Shown one piece after another: positions 24,940-34,959 of a stretch of DNA of 64,000 bases. The notes beneath the pieces were generated by a model. It was not told the DNA's origin. It worked only from the letters and a program-made list of their open reading frames with translations, and made no database searches. Position numbers and translations under genes: made by a program. Numbering within the stretch: position 1 is the stretch's first letter; the number at the start of each line of letters is the position of its first letter. Source of the DNA: a candidate division KSB1 bacterium (lineage in GTDB: Bacteria > Zhuqueibacterota > Zhuqueibacteria > JANLFK01 > Oleimicrobiaceae); assembly GCA_024655945.1 (NCBI GenBank), contig JANLFK010000001.1, forward strand, positions 310,001 to 374,000, written 5' to 3'.

Positions 24940-26416
24940 GACCTGCGCCTCCAAAAAGGGAACGAACCTTGGCCACTTCCCGCGGGTCGAAAAAGCCAAC
25001 TACCTTCAGCAGCACGGGGAACAATGCCATGAGCACCAGGTGGAAGGCAAATCCCCAGGGCACATGAACCCGCGTGCCGGCAAGAAAGATGACGGCAACC
25101 ACCGCGCCCAGCTTAGCGACTCTGCCAAACTCGTACGACACAGGGTAGAGATGTTGGCCAATCGGGTAGAGCACCGCCGCCATGACCGTGTAGGCAATGA
25201 CCCGCGCCCAAGCGGCACCCATCATGCCCATCAGCGGGATGAGCAGGAAGTTAGCCGCAAGATTGGCCGCCATCCCCAAGCCTGTTGACAGCGGCAGGTA
25301 ACCCGTCCTTTTCTCAAGGTAGATGCCGATGAGAAAGTTAACGTGCGCGGCATACGGGATGTAGGCGAGCATCAGAACCGGGACTACCGTGGTGCACTCC
25401 CAGAACTCCTTGCCGAAAAGCGTAATGCCCCTGATCTTGACGCGCAGCAGATGATCGATGAAAAGGGACACAAGCAGGAAGACGCCCAGGCACACCACCA
25501 TCACGTAGGTCAGTACCTTGGAGAAAATCTCCTTGGCGTTCTCCTCCTTGACCGTGGACAGAAAGAAGGGGTGCCAGGCAAAGCTGAACGCGGAAACCAG
25601 CAGGTTCATGACAATAGCGATGCGCGCCCCTGCGCCATAGAGGCCGGCTACGTCCACGCCGGCCAGACGCTCAAGCAGGGGCCGGTCGATGGTGTCCAAA
25701 ATCACCACCGAGAGCGTGGACGGCATGTAGGGCAGGCCAAAGGCCAACAAGTCCCGCAGGTCACTGCGCGAAAAAGTGAGCCGCATCCTGCTCACCACTA
25801 AAGGCATGAGCACTGCCAAGGTGAACGCAGAGGAAAGGACATTGGCTAAGAAGATCCCCTCCACCTTGCGGCCCATCTTGGCAACCAACACCACATTGAG
25901 AAGGATGTTCACCAGGACATTGAATGACTTGAAAAGCACAAAGCGCCCGGAGCGTTCCTCAGCCCGGAGCACGAGGAAAGGCAAAATGGCCAACGAGTCG
26001 CAAAAAAGAATCATTGCCCCGTAGCGGACCACCGTGTCCACCGGCACGCCGGTGGCTCTTGACTCAGCACTAAAGAGCAGCGTTGCCACGGGATTGGCCG
26101 CAAGGTAGAGAACCAAAGAGAAGCAAAAACTGCTCGCCAGCAGGGTCAGAAAAGCGGTGGAGAAAATCCGCTTCTTGCCCGGCTCGGTCTCCTCCATGAT
26201 GTAGAAACGCAAGAAAGCCGAGTTCAGCCCGTAGGTGTAGAGGATCGTGAAGATGGCAAGGTAGGTGAACATGATGGTAGTGACACCCATTTCCTCCCGC
26301 GTGAGGAAATGCGTGTACAGGGGCAAGAGGAGAAAGGCCATAAACCTCGAGATGATGTAGCCCACTCCGTAGACTGCCGAATGCTTTGCCAATCGTTTGA
26401 TGCTAGCGAAGACCAT
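24905..26416 (-). CDS. Wzx/MATE-superfamily polysaccharide or lipid-linked glycan flippase
   Basis: The 503-residue protein has 12-14 hydrophobic helices and the polysaccharide-biosynthesis transporter pattern ('YGVGYIISRFMAFLLLPLYTHFL' region at the N-terminus, 'GFGLPYMPSTL'-like fifth segment). The ATG at 26416 gives 'MVFASIKRLAKHS' and overlaps the nitrilase gene by 14 bp, so translation is coupled; the longer frame to 26665 is antisense noise. The family moves undecaprenyl-linked oligosaccharides across the inner membrane. Its presence in an operon of catabolic-looking enzymes is unexpected. Confidence 0.88.
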   Translation of the reverse strand: MVFASIKRLAKHSAVYGVGYIISRFMAFLLLPLYTHFLTREEMGVTTIMFTYLAIFTILYTYGLNSAFLRFYIMEETEPGKKRIFSTAFLTLLASSFCFSLVLYLAANPVATLLFSAESRATGVPVDTVVRYGAMILFCDSLAILPFLVLRAEERSGRFVLFKSFNVLVNILLNVVLVAKMGRKVEGIFLANVLSSAFTLAVLMPLVVSRMRLTFSRSDLRDLLAFGLPYMPSTLSVVILDTIDRPLLERLAGVDVAGLYGAGARIAIVMNLLVSAFSFAWHPFFLSTVKEENAKEIFSKVLTYVMVVCLGVFLLVSLFIDHLLRVKIRGITLFGKEFWECTTVVPVLMLAYIPYAAHVNFLIGIYLEKRTGYLPLSTGLGMAANLAANFLLIPLMGMMGAAWARVIAYTVMAAVLYPIGQHLYPVSYEFGRVAKLGAVVAVIFLAGTRVHVPWGFAFHLVLMALFPVLLKVVGFFDPREVAKVRSLFGGAGRGAPGVGEPVG

Positions 26417-27215
26417 GTGCACGTCCGCCCAGTTCGTAGAGTTCGGGGCGCCGGTCGGCGAGGAGGTCGTTTCTGGGGGTGAGCAGCTTGTCCCGTGCTG
26501 CGTTCGGGTCGATGTCAACGACCCCCACCGTTTCTGCGATGTCATCGGCGGCGAGGAGCAGCTGGCCGCGCGGGTCAACAACCTGACTGCCGCCCGTGAA
26601 CCGGAGGCGCACGCCGTCGCGCTCCTCCACGCCGATGCGGTTGGCGGTGATGGCATAGACCCCATTCTCCAGCGCCCTCGTGGTCATCGCCTTCTGGCAG
26701 TACGGGAAGACCAGGTTTGAGGGATGGCAGAGGATGTCCGCCCCTTTGAGGGCAAGGGTCCTTGCCGCCTCCGGAAAGATCCAGTCGAAGCAGATCATCA
26801 GCCCGAGGCGCGCCTGGCCGATGTCGGCGGCGACGAAACCGGTATCGCCGGGCGCAAACCACAAAGCCTCTTCAGAAAAGAGATGAGTCTTGCGGTACAG
26901 AGCAACAACCCCCTGTGGCCCCACCAGAACCGCGGAATTGTAAACTTTGTCCGCTGCCGCTTCTGCCACTCCTGCCACGATGTGGCACCGCTTGCGTGCC
27001 GCCAGCGTCGCCAGCATGCGAACCGTAGGCCCAGAGGGAACCTGCTCGGCGGCGGCAACCACCTCCTGGCGGCTGCGAAAGAGATAGCCAGAGGAAAAGA
27101 GCTCCGGCAGGACAAAAAGGTCCGCCTCGTGCGCGGAGATGAGCGCTTCAGCTTTGGCGAGGTTCTCCTCTCGCCGGCCGAAGAGGCAATCCATCTGCAC
27201 GAAAGCCACCCGCAT
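26403..27215 (-). CDS. Nitrilase-superfamily (C-N hydrolase) amidase
   Basis: The 270-residue protein has the Glu-Lys-Cys triad of the superfamily: Glu in 'LFVLPELFSSGY', Lys in 'LYRKTHLF' and Cys in 'LMICFDWIFPE'. The start is 'MRVAFVQMD' at 27215, overlapping nothing downstream of itself and starting 9 bp after the UroD-like stop. Enzymes of this branch hydrolyse amides or carbamoyl groups, for example omega-amidase or N-carbamoyl amino acid hydrolase. The exact substrate is not readable. It is the fourth gene of the six-gene operon. Confidence 0.9.
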   Translation of the reverse strand: MRVAFVQMDCLFGRREENLAKAEALISAHEADLFVLPELFSSGYLFRSRQEVVAAAEQVPSGPTVRMLATLAARKRCHIVAGVAEAAADKVYNSAVLVGPQGVVALYRKTHLFSEEALWFAPGDTGFVAADIGQARLGLMICFDWIFPEAARTLALKGADILCHPSNLVFPYCQKAMTTRALENGVYAITANRIGVEERDGVRLRFTGGSQVVDPRGQLLLAADDIAETVGVVDIDPNAARDKLLTPRNDLLADRRPELYELGGRAHGLR

Positions 27216-27223
27216 CGCTACCC

Positions 27224-28279
27224 CTATGCCTCCAGCGGATAGCGACCAAACTTGTGCACAGTCTCCACCATCGCCGCGAAGTTTTCCACCGGCACATAGT
27301 TGGGCACGGTGTTGCCGGAGCCGACGCAATAGCCGCCGCCTGGTCCGACGTCGCGAATGAGCTCCCGCGTGACCTTGGCCACCTCCTCCGGTGTGCCGCG
27401 CGCCAGGAGGTCGACGTCCACATTGCCCACCAGGCAGAGACGATGCCCATAGCGCGCCTTCACCTCGCGAATGTCCATGGCTTTCGGCTCGATGGGCTGC
27501 AGGGCATTCACACCACGCTCAATGAGGTCATCCATCACCTCCCAGAGGCGGCCGTCCGTGTGGTAGATGAACGGCATCTGTCGCTGGCGGCATAGGTCGG
27601 CGATCTTGCGCATCCAGGGGAAAAGATAGGTCCGCAATACGCCTGGGGAACAGAGCAGCCCAGAGTAGAAAGCGATGTCGTCGCTGTAGAACAAGGCCCC
27701 GACATTGGGGATATCCGCCATGGTGGCGAACATCCCGTACACAATCCCGCCAATGGTGTCGAAGAGTCGCGCCACCAGCTCTGGGTTCTCGATGAGCGCG
27801 TAGGAAAAAGTCTCAAAGCCCATCCGCTCCCAGACCATGGTGAAGATGTCCCCATACTGGCCGATAATCTTCATGCCGTCCGGGAGGAGCTTCTGCACGA
27901 GCTCGAAGTTGCGGTAATCGATTTCCTCCGGGCGCGGCCAGCGGTAGCGCTCGAACTCTTCCATGGTGGTGATGACGCCGGCACCCTCGGCACTCCAAGT
28001 GCGCTCGCGATCGCTCTGCGAGGCGGAGCTCTGGCGCAACCCCTCCTTAGGTTGGATCTTCGCCGGGTTAAAGTCCACGATCGGAGCAAGGCGGATATAG
28101 TCGTAGCCGGCCGCCACGAAAAAGTCCACCTGATCCTTGAGCGTCTCCACCTTGCGCCCTATGTAGCCGCCCATCACGCCCAGGTCGATGGCCAGCTCCA
28201 GCAGCGGCACGCGATCCGCCTGTCCGCCAAACAGCGTTCTACGCAGCCGCTCAAAGTCTGGTCCCCAACTCTTGGTCAT
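27224..28279 (-). CDS. Uroporphyrinogen-decarboxylase-family protein (methyltransferase-like branch)
   Basis: The 351-residue TIM-barrel protein is related to UroD and the corrinoid methyltransferases MtaA/CmuA. Recognisable stretches are 'GYDYIRLAP', 'GQYGDIFTMVWERMGF', 'LFYSDDIAF' and 'HTDGRLWEVMDDLIERGV'. MtaA-type enzymes have a zinc-binding His-x-Cys-Gly at the last position; here it is His-Thr-Asp-Gly, so zinc methyltransferase chemistry is uncertain. An in-frame GTG at 28297 is an alternative start. Housekeeping heme synthesis is unlikely given the operon (FAH-family enzyme, symporter, amidase). Confidence 0.82.
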   Translation of the reverse strand: MTKSWGPDFERLRRTLFGGQADRVPLLELAIDLGVMGGYIGRKVETLKDQVDFFVAAGYDYIRLAPIVDFNPAKIQPKEGLRQSSASQSDRERTWSAEGAGVITTMEEFERYRWPRPEEIDYRNFELVQKLLPDGMKIIGQYGDIFTMVWERMGFETFSYALIENPELVARLFDTIGGIVYGMFATMADIPNVGALFYSDDIAFYSGLLCSPGVLRTYLFPWMRKIADLCRQRQMPFIYHTDGRLWEVMDDLIERGVNALQPIEPKAMDIREVKARYGHRLCLVGNVDVDLLARGTPEEVAKVTRELIRDVGPGGGYCVGSGNTVPNYVPVENFAAMVETVHKFGRYPLEA

Positions 28280-28303
28280 GACTCTCTCGCCACTCACAAG
28301 TTC

Positions 28304-30055
28304 CTAACGCGCTACCGCCGCGAAGCCCCGGCGCTGCAGGTCACGGTAGAGCAGTACTGCCGCCCCGAGACTGGCCGCCACCAGAAGCAGACCAACGGTA
28401 GTGTGCCCGAGTATCAACTTGCCGATGCCGAAAAGGGCTGTGTAAACCAGCGCACAGCCGGCGAGCCAATCCACAAAGTCGCGCCAGAGCGGCTCTGCCG
28501 GCCCCGGGTTGCCCAGCTTGTGGCGAATGGGGCCCCAAAGAGGGCCACCCGGCCTTGCCTTTTGGTAAAAGGCCACAAGCCTCTTCTCGTCCACCGGGGG
28601 CGTCAGCAGCGTCACGGTCACCCACACTATCGTCGAACAGGCCACCGTGAGGAGCATCAGCACCGCAAAGTCCTGGGGCTGGTCAGCGTTGAGACCAAAT
28701 CCCAGCTGCAACACCAGCGCCACTGCCAACGAGGCGACCATGGCCGAAATCTCTGACCAGGCGTTGATCCGCCACCAGAACCAGCGCAGGATGTAGACGC
28801 CGCCGGTGCCGGCGCCTATGGCGAGCAGCACGCGCCAGGCACCGGAGACGGTATCCATAAAGCTGGTAATCACTGCGGCGATGACCATCATCAACACCGT
28901 CGCCCCGCGCGACACGAGTACATAGTGCCGCTCGCTTGCCTCGGGTTTGAGGAAGCGCCGGTAGAAATCGTTGACGATGTAGCTCGCGCCCCAGTTGATG
29001 GCCGTGCTGATCGTGGACATGAAGGCAGCGCCAAATGCCATCAGCAGCAGCCCTCTGAAGCCAACTGGGAGCACGCGCACCATAACGTGCACATACCCGG
29101 CTTCTTTGTCGGCAAGTCCGGGAAAGAGCACCATCGAAACCAACGCCACGATGATCCACGGCCAAGGCCGCAACGCGTAGTGGGCCACGTTGAACCACAG
29201 TGTGGCCAGCAGAGCGTGCTTCTCGTCTCTCGTGGAAAGCATGCGCTGTGCGACCGAGCCGCCACCCCCTGGCTCAGCGCCCGGGTACCACGCCGCCCAC
29301 CACTGCACGCCAATGTAGACCAGGAAGGCGGACATGGGCATCCATGCCGAGCCAACCCTCGGGAAAAAATCGAGCAGAGCGTGCTCAGCCCCGTACTGCG
29401 CCGCCAACTTCTGGGTGAGGCCGGACATCCCTCCTACCTCGTGCAAGGCGAAAAACGCTAAGGCAATGGTTCCCCCCATGGCCAGGCCGAACTGCACAAA
29501 GTCGGTGATGACCACGCCCCAGAGGCCGGACATTGTCGAATAGAGAACCGTGAGAGCCACGCAGATGCCCACTGCCACCCAGCGGTCGACGCCAAGACAG
29601 ATGCCCAGGATCTTGGCCATGGCCAACGTGACCCAGCCGATAACAATGCAGTTGATGGGGACTGCCAAGTACAGGGCACGGAAGGCGCGGAGAATGGCCG
29701 CAGGCCTGCCGGCGTAGCGAACCTCGGTGAACTCCACGTCGGTGAGCACCCCCACCCGACGCCAGAGGCGCGCGTAGAAAAAGACGGTGAGCATGCCGCT
29801 CATCACAAAGTTCCACCACAGCCAGTTGCCGGCGATGCCATTACGAGCCACCAAGCCGGTGACCGCCAACGGCGTGTCCGAGGCAAAGCTGGTCGCCACC
29901 ATGGAGGTGCCAGCCAGCCACCAGGGGAGACTTCTTCCGGAGACGAAAAAGTCCGCCATGCTGCTTCCCGCCCTGTCCCGGTAGCGGAGGCCGATAGCCG
30001 TGACAAAGACGAAGTAGGCGATGACCAGCGTCCAATCGATCCAGTGCACGGTCAT
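28304..30055 (-). CDS. Sodium:solute symporter (SSS family)
   Basis: The 583-residue membrane protein has at least 13 helices. Family signatures include 'SMADFFVSGRSLPWWLAGTS', 'SFASDTPL' and the later 'AFMSTISTAINWGASY', which contains the sodium-site region of the LeuT fold. The ATG overlaps the stop of the FAH-family gene as ATGA, so they are coupled. It probably imports the compound processed by the flanking enzymes. SSS members carry sugars, carboxylates, amino acids or ureides, and the sequence does not decide among them. Confidence 0.92.
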   Translation of the reverse strand: MTVHWIDWTLVIAYFVFVTAIGLRYRDRAGSSMADFFVSGRSLPWWLAGTSMVATSFASDTPLAVTGLVARNGIAGNWLWWNFVMSGMLTVFFYARLWRRVGVLTDVEFTEVRYAGRPAAILRAFRALYLAVPINCIVIGWVTLAMAKILGICLGVDRWVAVGICVALTVLYSTMSGLWGVVITDFVQFGLAMGGTIALAFFALHEVGGMSGLTQKLAAQYGAEHALLDFFPRVGSAWMPMSAFLVYIGVQWWAAWYPGAEPGGGGSVAQRMLSTRDEKHALLATLWFNVAHYALRPWPWIIVALVSMVLFPGLADKEAGYVHVMVRVLPVGFRGLLLMAFGAAFMSTISTAINWGASYIVNDFYRRFLKPEASERHYVLVSRGATVLMMVIAAVITSFMDTVSGAWRVLLAIGAGTGGVYILRWFWWRINAWSEISAMVASLAVALVLQLGFGLNADQPQDFAVLMLLTVACSTIVWVTVTLLTPPVDEKRLVAFYQKARPGGPLWGPIRHKLGNPGPAEPLWRDFVDWLAGCALVYTALFGIGKLILGHTTVGLLLVAASLGAAVLLYRDLQRRGFAAVAR

Positions 30056-30990
30056 GCGGAGCCTCTCTGTTCACCGGCAGCCACTCGATTGCGCAATACG
30101 CCCAACCCTTCGATGGCCGCCTCGACGATGTCGCCGGCTTGCAGAGGCAAGGTGCCCTCCGGCGTTCCAGTGCAGAGGATATCCCCAGGGGAAAGCGTCA
30201 TGTAGCGGGAGACGTAGCTCACCAACTCCGGGATGGAAAAGACCATCATGCCCACGGTGCTCTGCTGCCGCGTCTGGCCGTTGACGCGCAACTCCATGTG
30301 CGCCTGCTGGATGGCGGGCATCTCGTCCCTTGGCACCAGGTAGGGGCCGATGGGACAAAAGGTATCAAAGCTCTTGGAGCGCAACCATGGACGCTTGGCC
30401 TCCATGTCGCGGCGCTGCAGATCGCGCGCGGTCACGTCGTTGGCAATGGTGTAACCGGCTACATAGTCCCACGCGGCCGATGCCGGGATATTCTTGCCTC
30501 CTTTGCCAATGACCACGGCCAGCTCCAGCTCGTGGTCAACCCGACCCACTCCTGGCGGCAACACAATCGTCCCCTCGTGCGGCAGGAGCGCTGATGGCAT
30601 TTTTGCGAAAAAGATGGGTTCTTCCGGCACCTGGGCACCCCACTCCTCGGCATGCGCCTTGAAGTTGCGCCCGATGCACAGGATCTTCTGCGGGCGCGCT
30701 ATGGGCACCTGAAAGCGAATTGCATTATCCAGGCACAGGTCGTCGAGCGGACGGATGCGACGCAGGGTGGCCAGCACTTCGCGGAACGTCTCGCCACTGA
30801 AAAAGTCCAGCTCCACCATCAGCTGCAAGAAGTGAAAATCGGGACCGCGCCCCTTGGCCTTGAGGTCCTTGTACATCTCCCACGCATGGGTGAAGTTGAA
30901 GCGCCCCTCCTCGGTCTCCACGCCAACGCGAATCTCACCTTTGCGGGTCTGATAGGAAAATGCCTTCACGCTCTGCCTCGACGCATCCAT
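30052..30990 (-). CDS. Fumarylacetoacetate-hydrolase-family enzyme
   Basis: The 312-residue protein carries the FAH catalytic core: 'ILCIGRNFKAHAEEWG', metal ligands in 'VDHELELAVVIGKGG', 'AGYTIANDVTARDLQ', and 'LSPGDILCTGTPEG'. Family members cleave or decarboxylate 2-oxo acids, including acylpyruvases and the HpaG/HpcE isomerase-decarboxylases. The length fits a two-domain FAHD-like enzyme with an N-terminal cap of about 100 residues. It is first in the operon, 36 bp from the -10 box of a strong promoter. Confidence 0.9.
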   Translation of the reverse strand: MDASRQSVKAFSYQTRKGEIRVGVETEEGRFNFTHAWEMYKDLKAKGRGPDFHFLQLMVELDFFSGETFREVLATLRRIRPLDDLCLDNAIRFQVPIARPQKILCIGRNFKAHAEEWGAQVPEEPIFFAKMPSALLPHEGTIVLPPGVGRVDHELELAVVIGKGGKNIPASAAWDYVAGYTIANDVTARDLQRRDMEAKRPWLRSKSFDTFCPIGPYLVPRDEMPAIQQAHMELRVNGQTRQQSTVGMMVFSIPELVSYVSRYMTLSPGDILCTGTPEGTLPLQAGDIVEAAIEGLGVLRNRVAAGEQRGSA

Positions 30991-31417
30991 GGGTCAGAAG
31001 TTGCCTGACGGCACGCAACGTTGCCAAGTATAGCAATTTGCCGACTAAGTTGCAAGCGGAAAATGGCAAGCGGGTGGCCATGCACGCAGGCTTACCCACA
31101 AGCGAAGGGGAAAAGGCAGTCCGAGGCTATCCCTGTGGCGCGGGGCGGAACGACGGTGAACAGCATGGCCCAAAATGTCTCGTCCAGGTGCCAGGACGTT
31201 CAGGCTGAGGGCCTACATAAGTCAGGACCCCCAGTCCATGCTGCGCGCCGTCGCTCACAGGCGAGCGAGCCCTCTCAGCCAGACGCGTGCACTGCGAGGC
31301 GGAGGTCCCGGCTTCTTCCCACTGCGCAACAGGTGTGAGCCATTGCACGTTTCCGGCCACAAGGCAGGCAAAGAGCGGCCTGCTGGCTTTCTCCGGCAAA
31401 GGAACGGCCGCGCCTCT
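30991..31417. other. Intergenic, 427 bp
   Basis: This holds the promoter of the six-gene operon (31027-31055). The rest, up to the stop of the threonine aldolase gene, shows no gene or clear repeat. Confidence 0.5.
31027..31055 (-). promoter_or_regulatory. Strong sigma-70 promoter of the six-gene operon
   Basis: TTGCAA (31050-31055), 17-base spacer, TATACT (31027-31032), with a leader of about 30 nt to the FAH-family ATG. Confidence 0.8.
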
Positions 31418-32461
31418 TCAGCTTCTCTTCTTCTTCAGCACCGCCTTGAAGGCAGCGATGGCTAAGTCAATGCCTTCGTCGTCCACATCGAGATGGGTGA
31501 CCAGACGAATGACGGAGGGGCCGAGGGCTAGACACAGGACACCGTGCTCACGCACCTTGACCACCACCTCAGCCGCACTCAGCCCGGAAGCGCCCACGTC
31601 GACGAAAACCATGTTGGTCTGGACGCTTGCCAAATCCACTGCGGCGCCGGGCATTTCCGCCAAGGCCTCGGCCAGTCGTCGCGCGCGCCGATGGTCATCG
31701 GCCAGGCGCTCGCGGTGGTGGGCAAGAGCGTACAACCCCGCGGCGGCCATGATACCCACCTGGCGCATCCCTCCACCGAATACCTTCCGATAACGATGCG
31801 CCAGCTCGATGAGCTCTCGCGACCCGACGATGAGCGAGCCCACCGGGGCACCCAGCCCCTTAGAGAGGCACACCGAGACCGAATCGAAGGGCGCCGCAAA
31901 CTCGCGCTCCTTAATGCCGCTGGCCACTGCCGCGTTCCACAGGCGGGCACCGTCCAGGTGCATGCGCAGCCCGGAGCGGTCCGCCACCTCCCGAATCTCA
32001 CGGATGGTCCGCAGGGGGAAAATGGTCCCCCCTGCCCTGTTGTGGGTGTTCTCGATGCACACCAGCCTGCTGCACGGATAGTGGTGGTCGCCGGGACGCA
32101 CCGCCCCTGCCACCTGCGCCGCGCTGATCACCCCCCGCACGCCAGGGATGGGGTGGAGCTGCACGCCGGAGAGCATCGCCGGCCCGCCGCCCTCGTAGTG
32201 AAAGCTGTGGCTGTCAGCCTCAAGGATCACCTCGTCGCCCGGCTGCGTGTGGCACTTGATGGCAATCTGGTTGCTCATCGTGCCGCTAGGCACGAACAGC
32301 GCCGCCTCTTTGCCCAGGAGCTCGGCCACCACCTCCTGCAGTCGGTTGACCGTGGGGTCTTCGCCAAACACGTCATCGCCCACCTCGGCGCGAGCCATCG
32401 CCTCGCGCATGCCAGGTGTGGGCTTGGTCACTGTGTCGCTGCGCAAGTCTACCACTTTCAC
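31418..32461 (-). CDS. ltaE: Low-specificity L-threonine aldolase
   Basis: The 347-residue PLP enzyme of fold type I starts with the family signature '[18 protein letters not shown]' and '[14 protein letters not shown]'. The PLP lysine is in '[13 protein letters not shown]', and the PLP-stacking region has 'SGTMSNQIA'. It cleaves L-threonine or allo-threonine to glycine and acetaldehyde. The GTG at 32461 is preceded by GGAGG at five bases and begins the conserved domain, so the longer frame to 32515 was rejected. A promoter (32504-32532) lies within that rejected extension. Confidence 0.93.
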   Translation of the reverse strand: MKVVDLRSDTVTKPTPGMREAMARAEVGDDVFGEDPTVNRLQEVVAELLGKEAALFVPSGTMSNQIAIKCHTQPGDEVILEADSHSFHYEGGGPAMLSGVQLHPIPGVRGVISAAQVAGAVRPGDHHYPCSRLVCIENTHNRAGGTIFPLRTIREIREVADRSGLRMHLDGARLWNAAVASGIKEREFAAPFDSVSVCLSKGLGAPVGSLIVGSRELIELAHRYRKVFGGGMRQVGIMAAAGLYALAHHRERLADDHRRARRLAEALAEMPGAAVDLASVQTNMVFVDVGASGLSAAEVVVKVREHGVLCLALGPSVIRLVTHLDVDDEGIDLAIAAFKAVLKKKRS

Positions 32462-32503
32462 ACACTCCTCCGACCTCGCGTGTTGCGCTCCTTGTTTGCG
32501 GCA

Positions 32504-32532
32504 ATTGTAACACATTCCAGGCTAAATAGCAA
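32504..32532 (-). promoter_or_regulatory. Sigma-70 promoter of ltaE
   Basis: TTGCTA (32527-32532), 17-base spacer, TACAAT (32504-32509), about 35 bp before the ltaE GTG. Confidence 0.75.
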
Positions 32533-32729
32533 GGAGTTTTCCCAGAGCATTGTGGGCCCACCTGGATCGTGCCCTCGGCCGGCGACGGCATGGCGTCATG
32601 CCTCATTCTCTTCCTTTTTCGTGCCCAAAGGCTCGCGGTAGTGTGGTACGTGCCTCCGCCCACCCCGTATCGCCCTTCGCAGCTCTGCCCTTGGCACGGG
32701 CGAACTGCCAAGCACGGCGGATTTTCCCC

Positions 32730-32758
32730 TTGATTTTGTGCCGCAAAATGGTTAAGCT
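32730..32758 (+). promoter_or_regulatory. Weak promoter candidate for the dipeptidase gene
   Basis: TTGATT (32730-32735), 17-base spacer, TAAGCT (32753-32758). The -10 match is poor. Confidence 0.3.
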
Positions 32759-32862
32759 ATTGACCGCGCAACGGCGGAGGCCTGCAATGAACAGGCCCGC
32801 CAATACAGGGTCCCTTTGACCTCACCTGAGGCCAAGGGCTCAGAAACACGAGGAGACTGCTC

Positions 32863-34938
32863 ATGGGAAAGGGAATTCTGGCCGTTCACGTCGCCACGAT
32901 AGCGGCCATGCTCGGGTGGAGCCAAGCACTGCTTCCCCAGGAGGACATCAAGGCCAGGGCGAGGTTGATTCACGAGCGCGTCTTGACCATCGACACCCAC
33001 TGCGACACACCCCTCAACCTGCTGCGTGGCAACTGGGACGTGGGGCAACGCCACCAGCCAGGCAGCCGAGGGAGTGGCAAGATCGACCTGCCGCGCATGA
33101 AAGAGGGCGGCCTTGACGCGGAGTTCTTTGCCGTGTTCGTGGCCCAAGGTCCGAGGACGCCCGAGGGGTACGCCAAGGCGCAGGAACGCGCCTTGCAGCT
33201 TTTCGAGGCAATTCACGCCGTCTGCGCCCGCTACCCAGAGATGGCCGAATTGGCAACCACCCCCGACGATGCCTACCGCCTGGAGAAGGCAGGCAAGCGG
33301 GCCATCTACATCGGCATCGAAAACGGCTATGCCATCGGCAAGGACCTGTCGCTCATCAAGAAGTACTACGACCTCGGGGCGCGCTACATCACCCTGTGCC
33401 ACACCGCCAACAACGACATCTGCGACTCTTCCACCGATCGCAACGGGCCGGAGCACCACGGACTCAGCGAATTCGGCAAGCAGGTGGTGGCGGAGATGAA
33501 TCGCCTGGGCATGATGGTCGATGTCTCGCACATTTCCGACGATGCTTTCTACGATGTCCTCGAGGTGAGCAGGGCTCCGGTGATTGCCTCGCACTCCTGT
33601 GCTCGCGCCCTGTGCAACAACCCGCGCAATCTGAGCGATGACATGCTGGTCAAATTGGCGCAAAAAGGCGGGGTGATGCAGCTGTGCATCCTGAGCGCCT
33701 ACGTCAAGGAGACGCCGCCCAGTCCGGAGCGGGAGGCAGCCTTGCGCAAGCTGCGGGAAAAGTATGGCTCATGGGGCCAAATTAGGGACGAAAAGCTGCG
33801 TGAGCAACTCCGCCAGGACTGGGAAGCCCTGGACGCCCAGTATCCCGAGCCCAAGGCGACCGTGCAGGACGTGGTGGACCACATCGACCACGTGGTGAAG
33901 TTGGTGGGCATCGACCATGTGGGCATCGGCACCGACTTTGACGGCGGAGGTGGCGTGATTGGCTGCGACGACGTCTCGGAGATGCCCAACATCACCCTTG
34001 AGCTCCTCAAGCGGGGGTATTCGGAGGAGGACATTGCCAAAATCTGGGGCGGCAACTTCATGCGCGTGTTTAGAGAAGTGATCCAGGAGGCAAAGAGAAA
34101 GGGCGGAGTGAGGCCTCATCTGCCTCTGACGATCCAGGACGCAAGCGTGGACACAGGGAAAAGACCGAGAGAGGGCCGACACATGCCGCGGAGAAGGACT
34201 CCAGCAGCAGGGGACGACGGGGTGCAGGACTTTCGCCACGGGCAGGCGCGGCGTACGAACAACCCCCCTGCAGGCATTGCGCCCACCTACGAGGTGCGTG
34301 AACGCCGCACCACCACCTATGCCTACGACCCCCACCTCGACCCGCAACTGGTCTGGGCGGGCAAACCCGAGCATACCGGGTTCGATGTGGATGTTGTGTC
34401 GCTACACATTCACGAGCGGATTTCGGCGCGTGCGATCCTGGATGCTGTCCGTCGGCCCCAGCCGCCGCAGCTTGAGCTGTTCGGCGAGACGCCGCTGCCC
34501 GCAGATCAGCAGATTGAGTTTTATCGGCATGAGGTAGACTGGGCCAACCGCCTCATCCTGGGCGATTCCCTCCTAGTGATGAACTCGCTCCTGGTCAAAG
34601 AAGGCATGGCGGGCAAGGTGCAGATGATTTACGTGGACCCGCCCTACGGCATCAAGTATGCCTCCAACTTCCAGCCCCGAATCGACCGGCGGGACGTGAA
34701 GGACAAGGACGAGGGCCTCACCCACGAACCGGAGCAGATCAAGGCCTACCGGGACACCTGGAAGCTCGGCATCCACTCCTACCTGACCTACCTGCGGGAC
34801 CGCCTGCTCCTGGCCCGCGAGCTCCTCCACGAGTCCGGCTCCATCTTCGTTCAGATCAACGACGAGAACCTGCACCTGGTGCGGTGTCTGCTGGACGAGG
34901 TGTTCGGACGGGAGAACTTTGGCGGTGGTGGCGTTTAG
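32863..34938 (+). CDS. Exported membrane-dipeptidase-family (M19) enzyme, reading in frame into the methyltransferase
   Basis: Residues 1-about 420 are a complete M19 (renal) dipeptidase. There is a signal peptide at 1-22, the metal-binding pair in '[12 protein letters not shown]', the bridging Glu in 'YIGIENGYA', His ligands in 'TLCHTANN' and '[10 protein letters not shown]', and Asp in '[10 protein letters not shown]'. The fold normally ends soon after '[11 protein letters not shown]'. Here no stop follows; the frame continues through about 25 unassigned residues into '[11 protein letters not shown]' (ATG 34183) and then type III-like Mod sequence as far as 'VFGRENF'. A good ribosome site (GAGGAGA) precedes the ATG at 32863. 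An exported peptidase joined to a DNA methylase makes no topological sense, so the island probably replaced the dipeptidase 3' end. Confidence 0.85.
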   Translation: MGKGILAVHVATIAAMLGWSQALLPQEDIKARARLIHERVLTIDTHCDTPLNLLRGNWDVGQRHQPGSRGSGKIDLPRMKEGGLDAEFFAVFVAQGPRTPEGYAKAQERALQLFEAIHAVCARYPEMAELATTPDDAYRLEKAGKRAIYIGIENGYAIGKDLSLIKKYYDLGARYITLCHTANNDICDSSTDRNGPEHHGLSEFGKQVVAEMNRLGMMVDVSHISDDAFYDVLEVSRAPVIASHSCARALCNNPRNLSDDMLVKLAQKGGVMQLCILSAYVKETPPSPEREAALRKLREKYGSWGQIRDEKLREQLRQDWEALDAQYPEPKATVQDVVDHIDHVVKLVGIDHVGIGTDFDGGGGVIGCDDVSEMPNITLELLKRGYSEEDIAKIWGGNFMRVFREVIQEAKRKGGVRPHLPLTIQDASVDTGKRPREGRHMPRRRTPAAGDDGVQDFRHGQARRTNNPPAGIAPTYEVRERRTTTYAYDPHLDPQLVWAGKPEHTGFDVDVVSLHIHERISARAILDAVRRPQPPQLELFGETPLPADQQIEFYRHEVDWANRLILGDSLLVMNSLLVKEGMAGKVQMIYVDPPYGIKYASNFQPRIDRRDVKDKDEGLTHEPEQIKAYRDTWKLGIHSYLTYLRDRLLLARELLHESGSIFVQINDENLHLVRCLLDEVFGRENFGGGGV

Positions 34939-34959
34939 GAAGACGGGTAGCTTGGTCTC

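Larger units (their letters stand above)
32462..32862. other. Divergent intergenic region, 401 bp
   Basis: This lies between ltaE and the dipeptidase gene, with one promoter candidate facing each. Nothing else is recognised. Confidence 0.5.

Noticed and set aside
26417-26665. N-terminal extension of the flippase
   Set aside because: The extra 83 residues are low-complexity antisense of the nitrilase gene. The ATG at 26416 starts the first membrane helix region.
31056-31417. Additional small gene in the gap before ltaE
   Set aside because: All frames are shadows without start context or homology.
34905-34940. Programmed ribosomal frameshifting to join the mod frames
   Set aside because: There is no slippery heptamer or downstream pseudoknot candidate, and two further breaks in the island argue for decay or sequence error.
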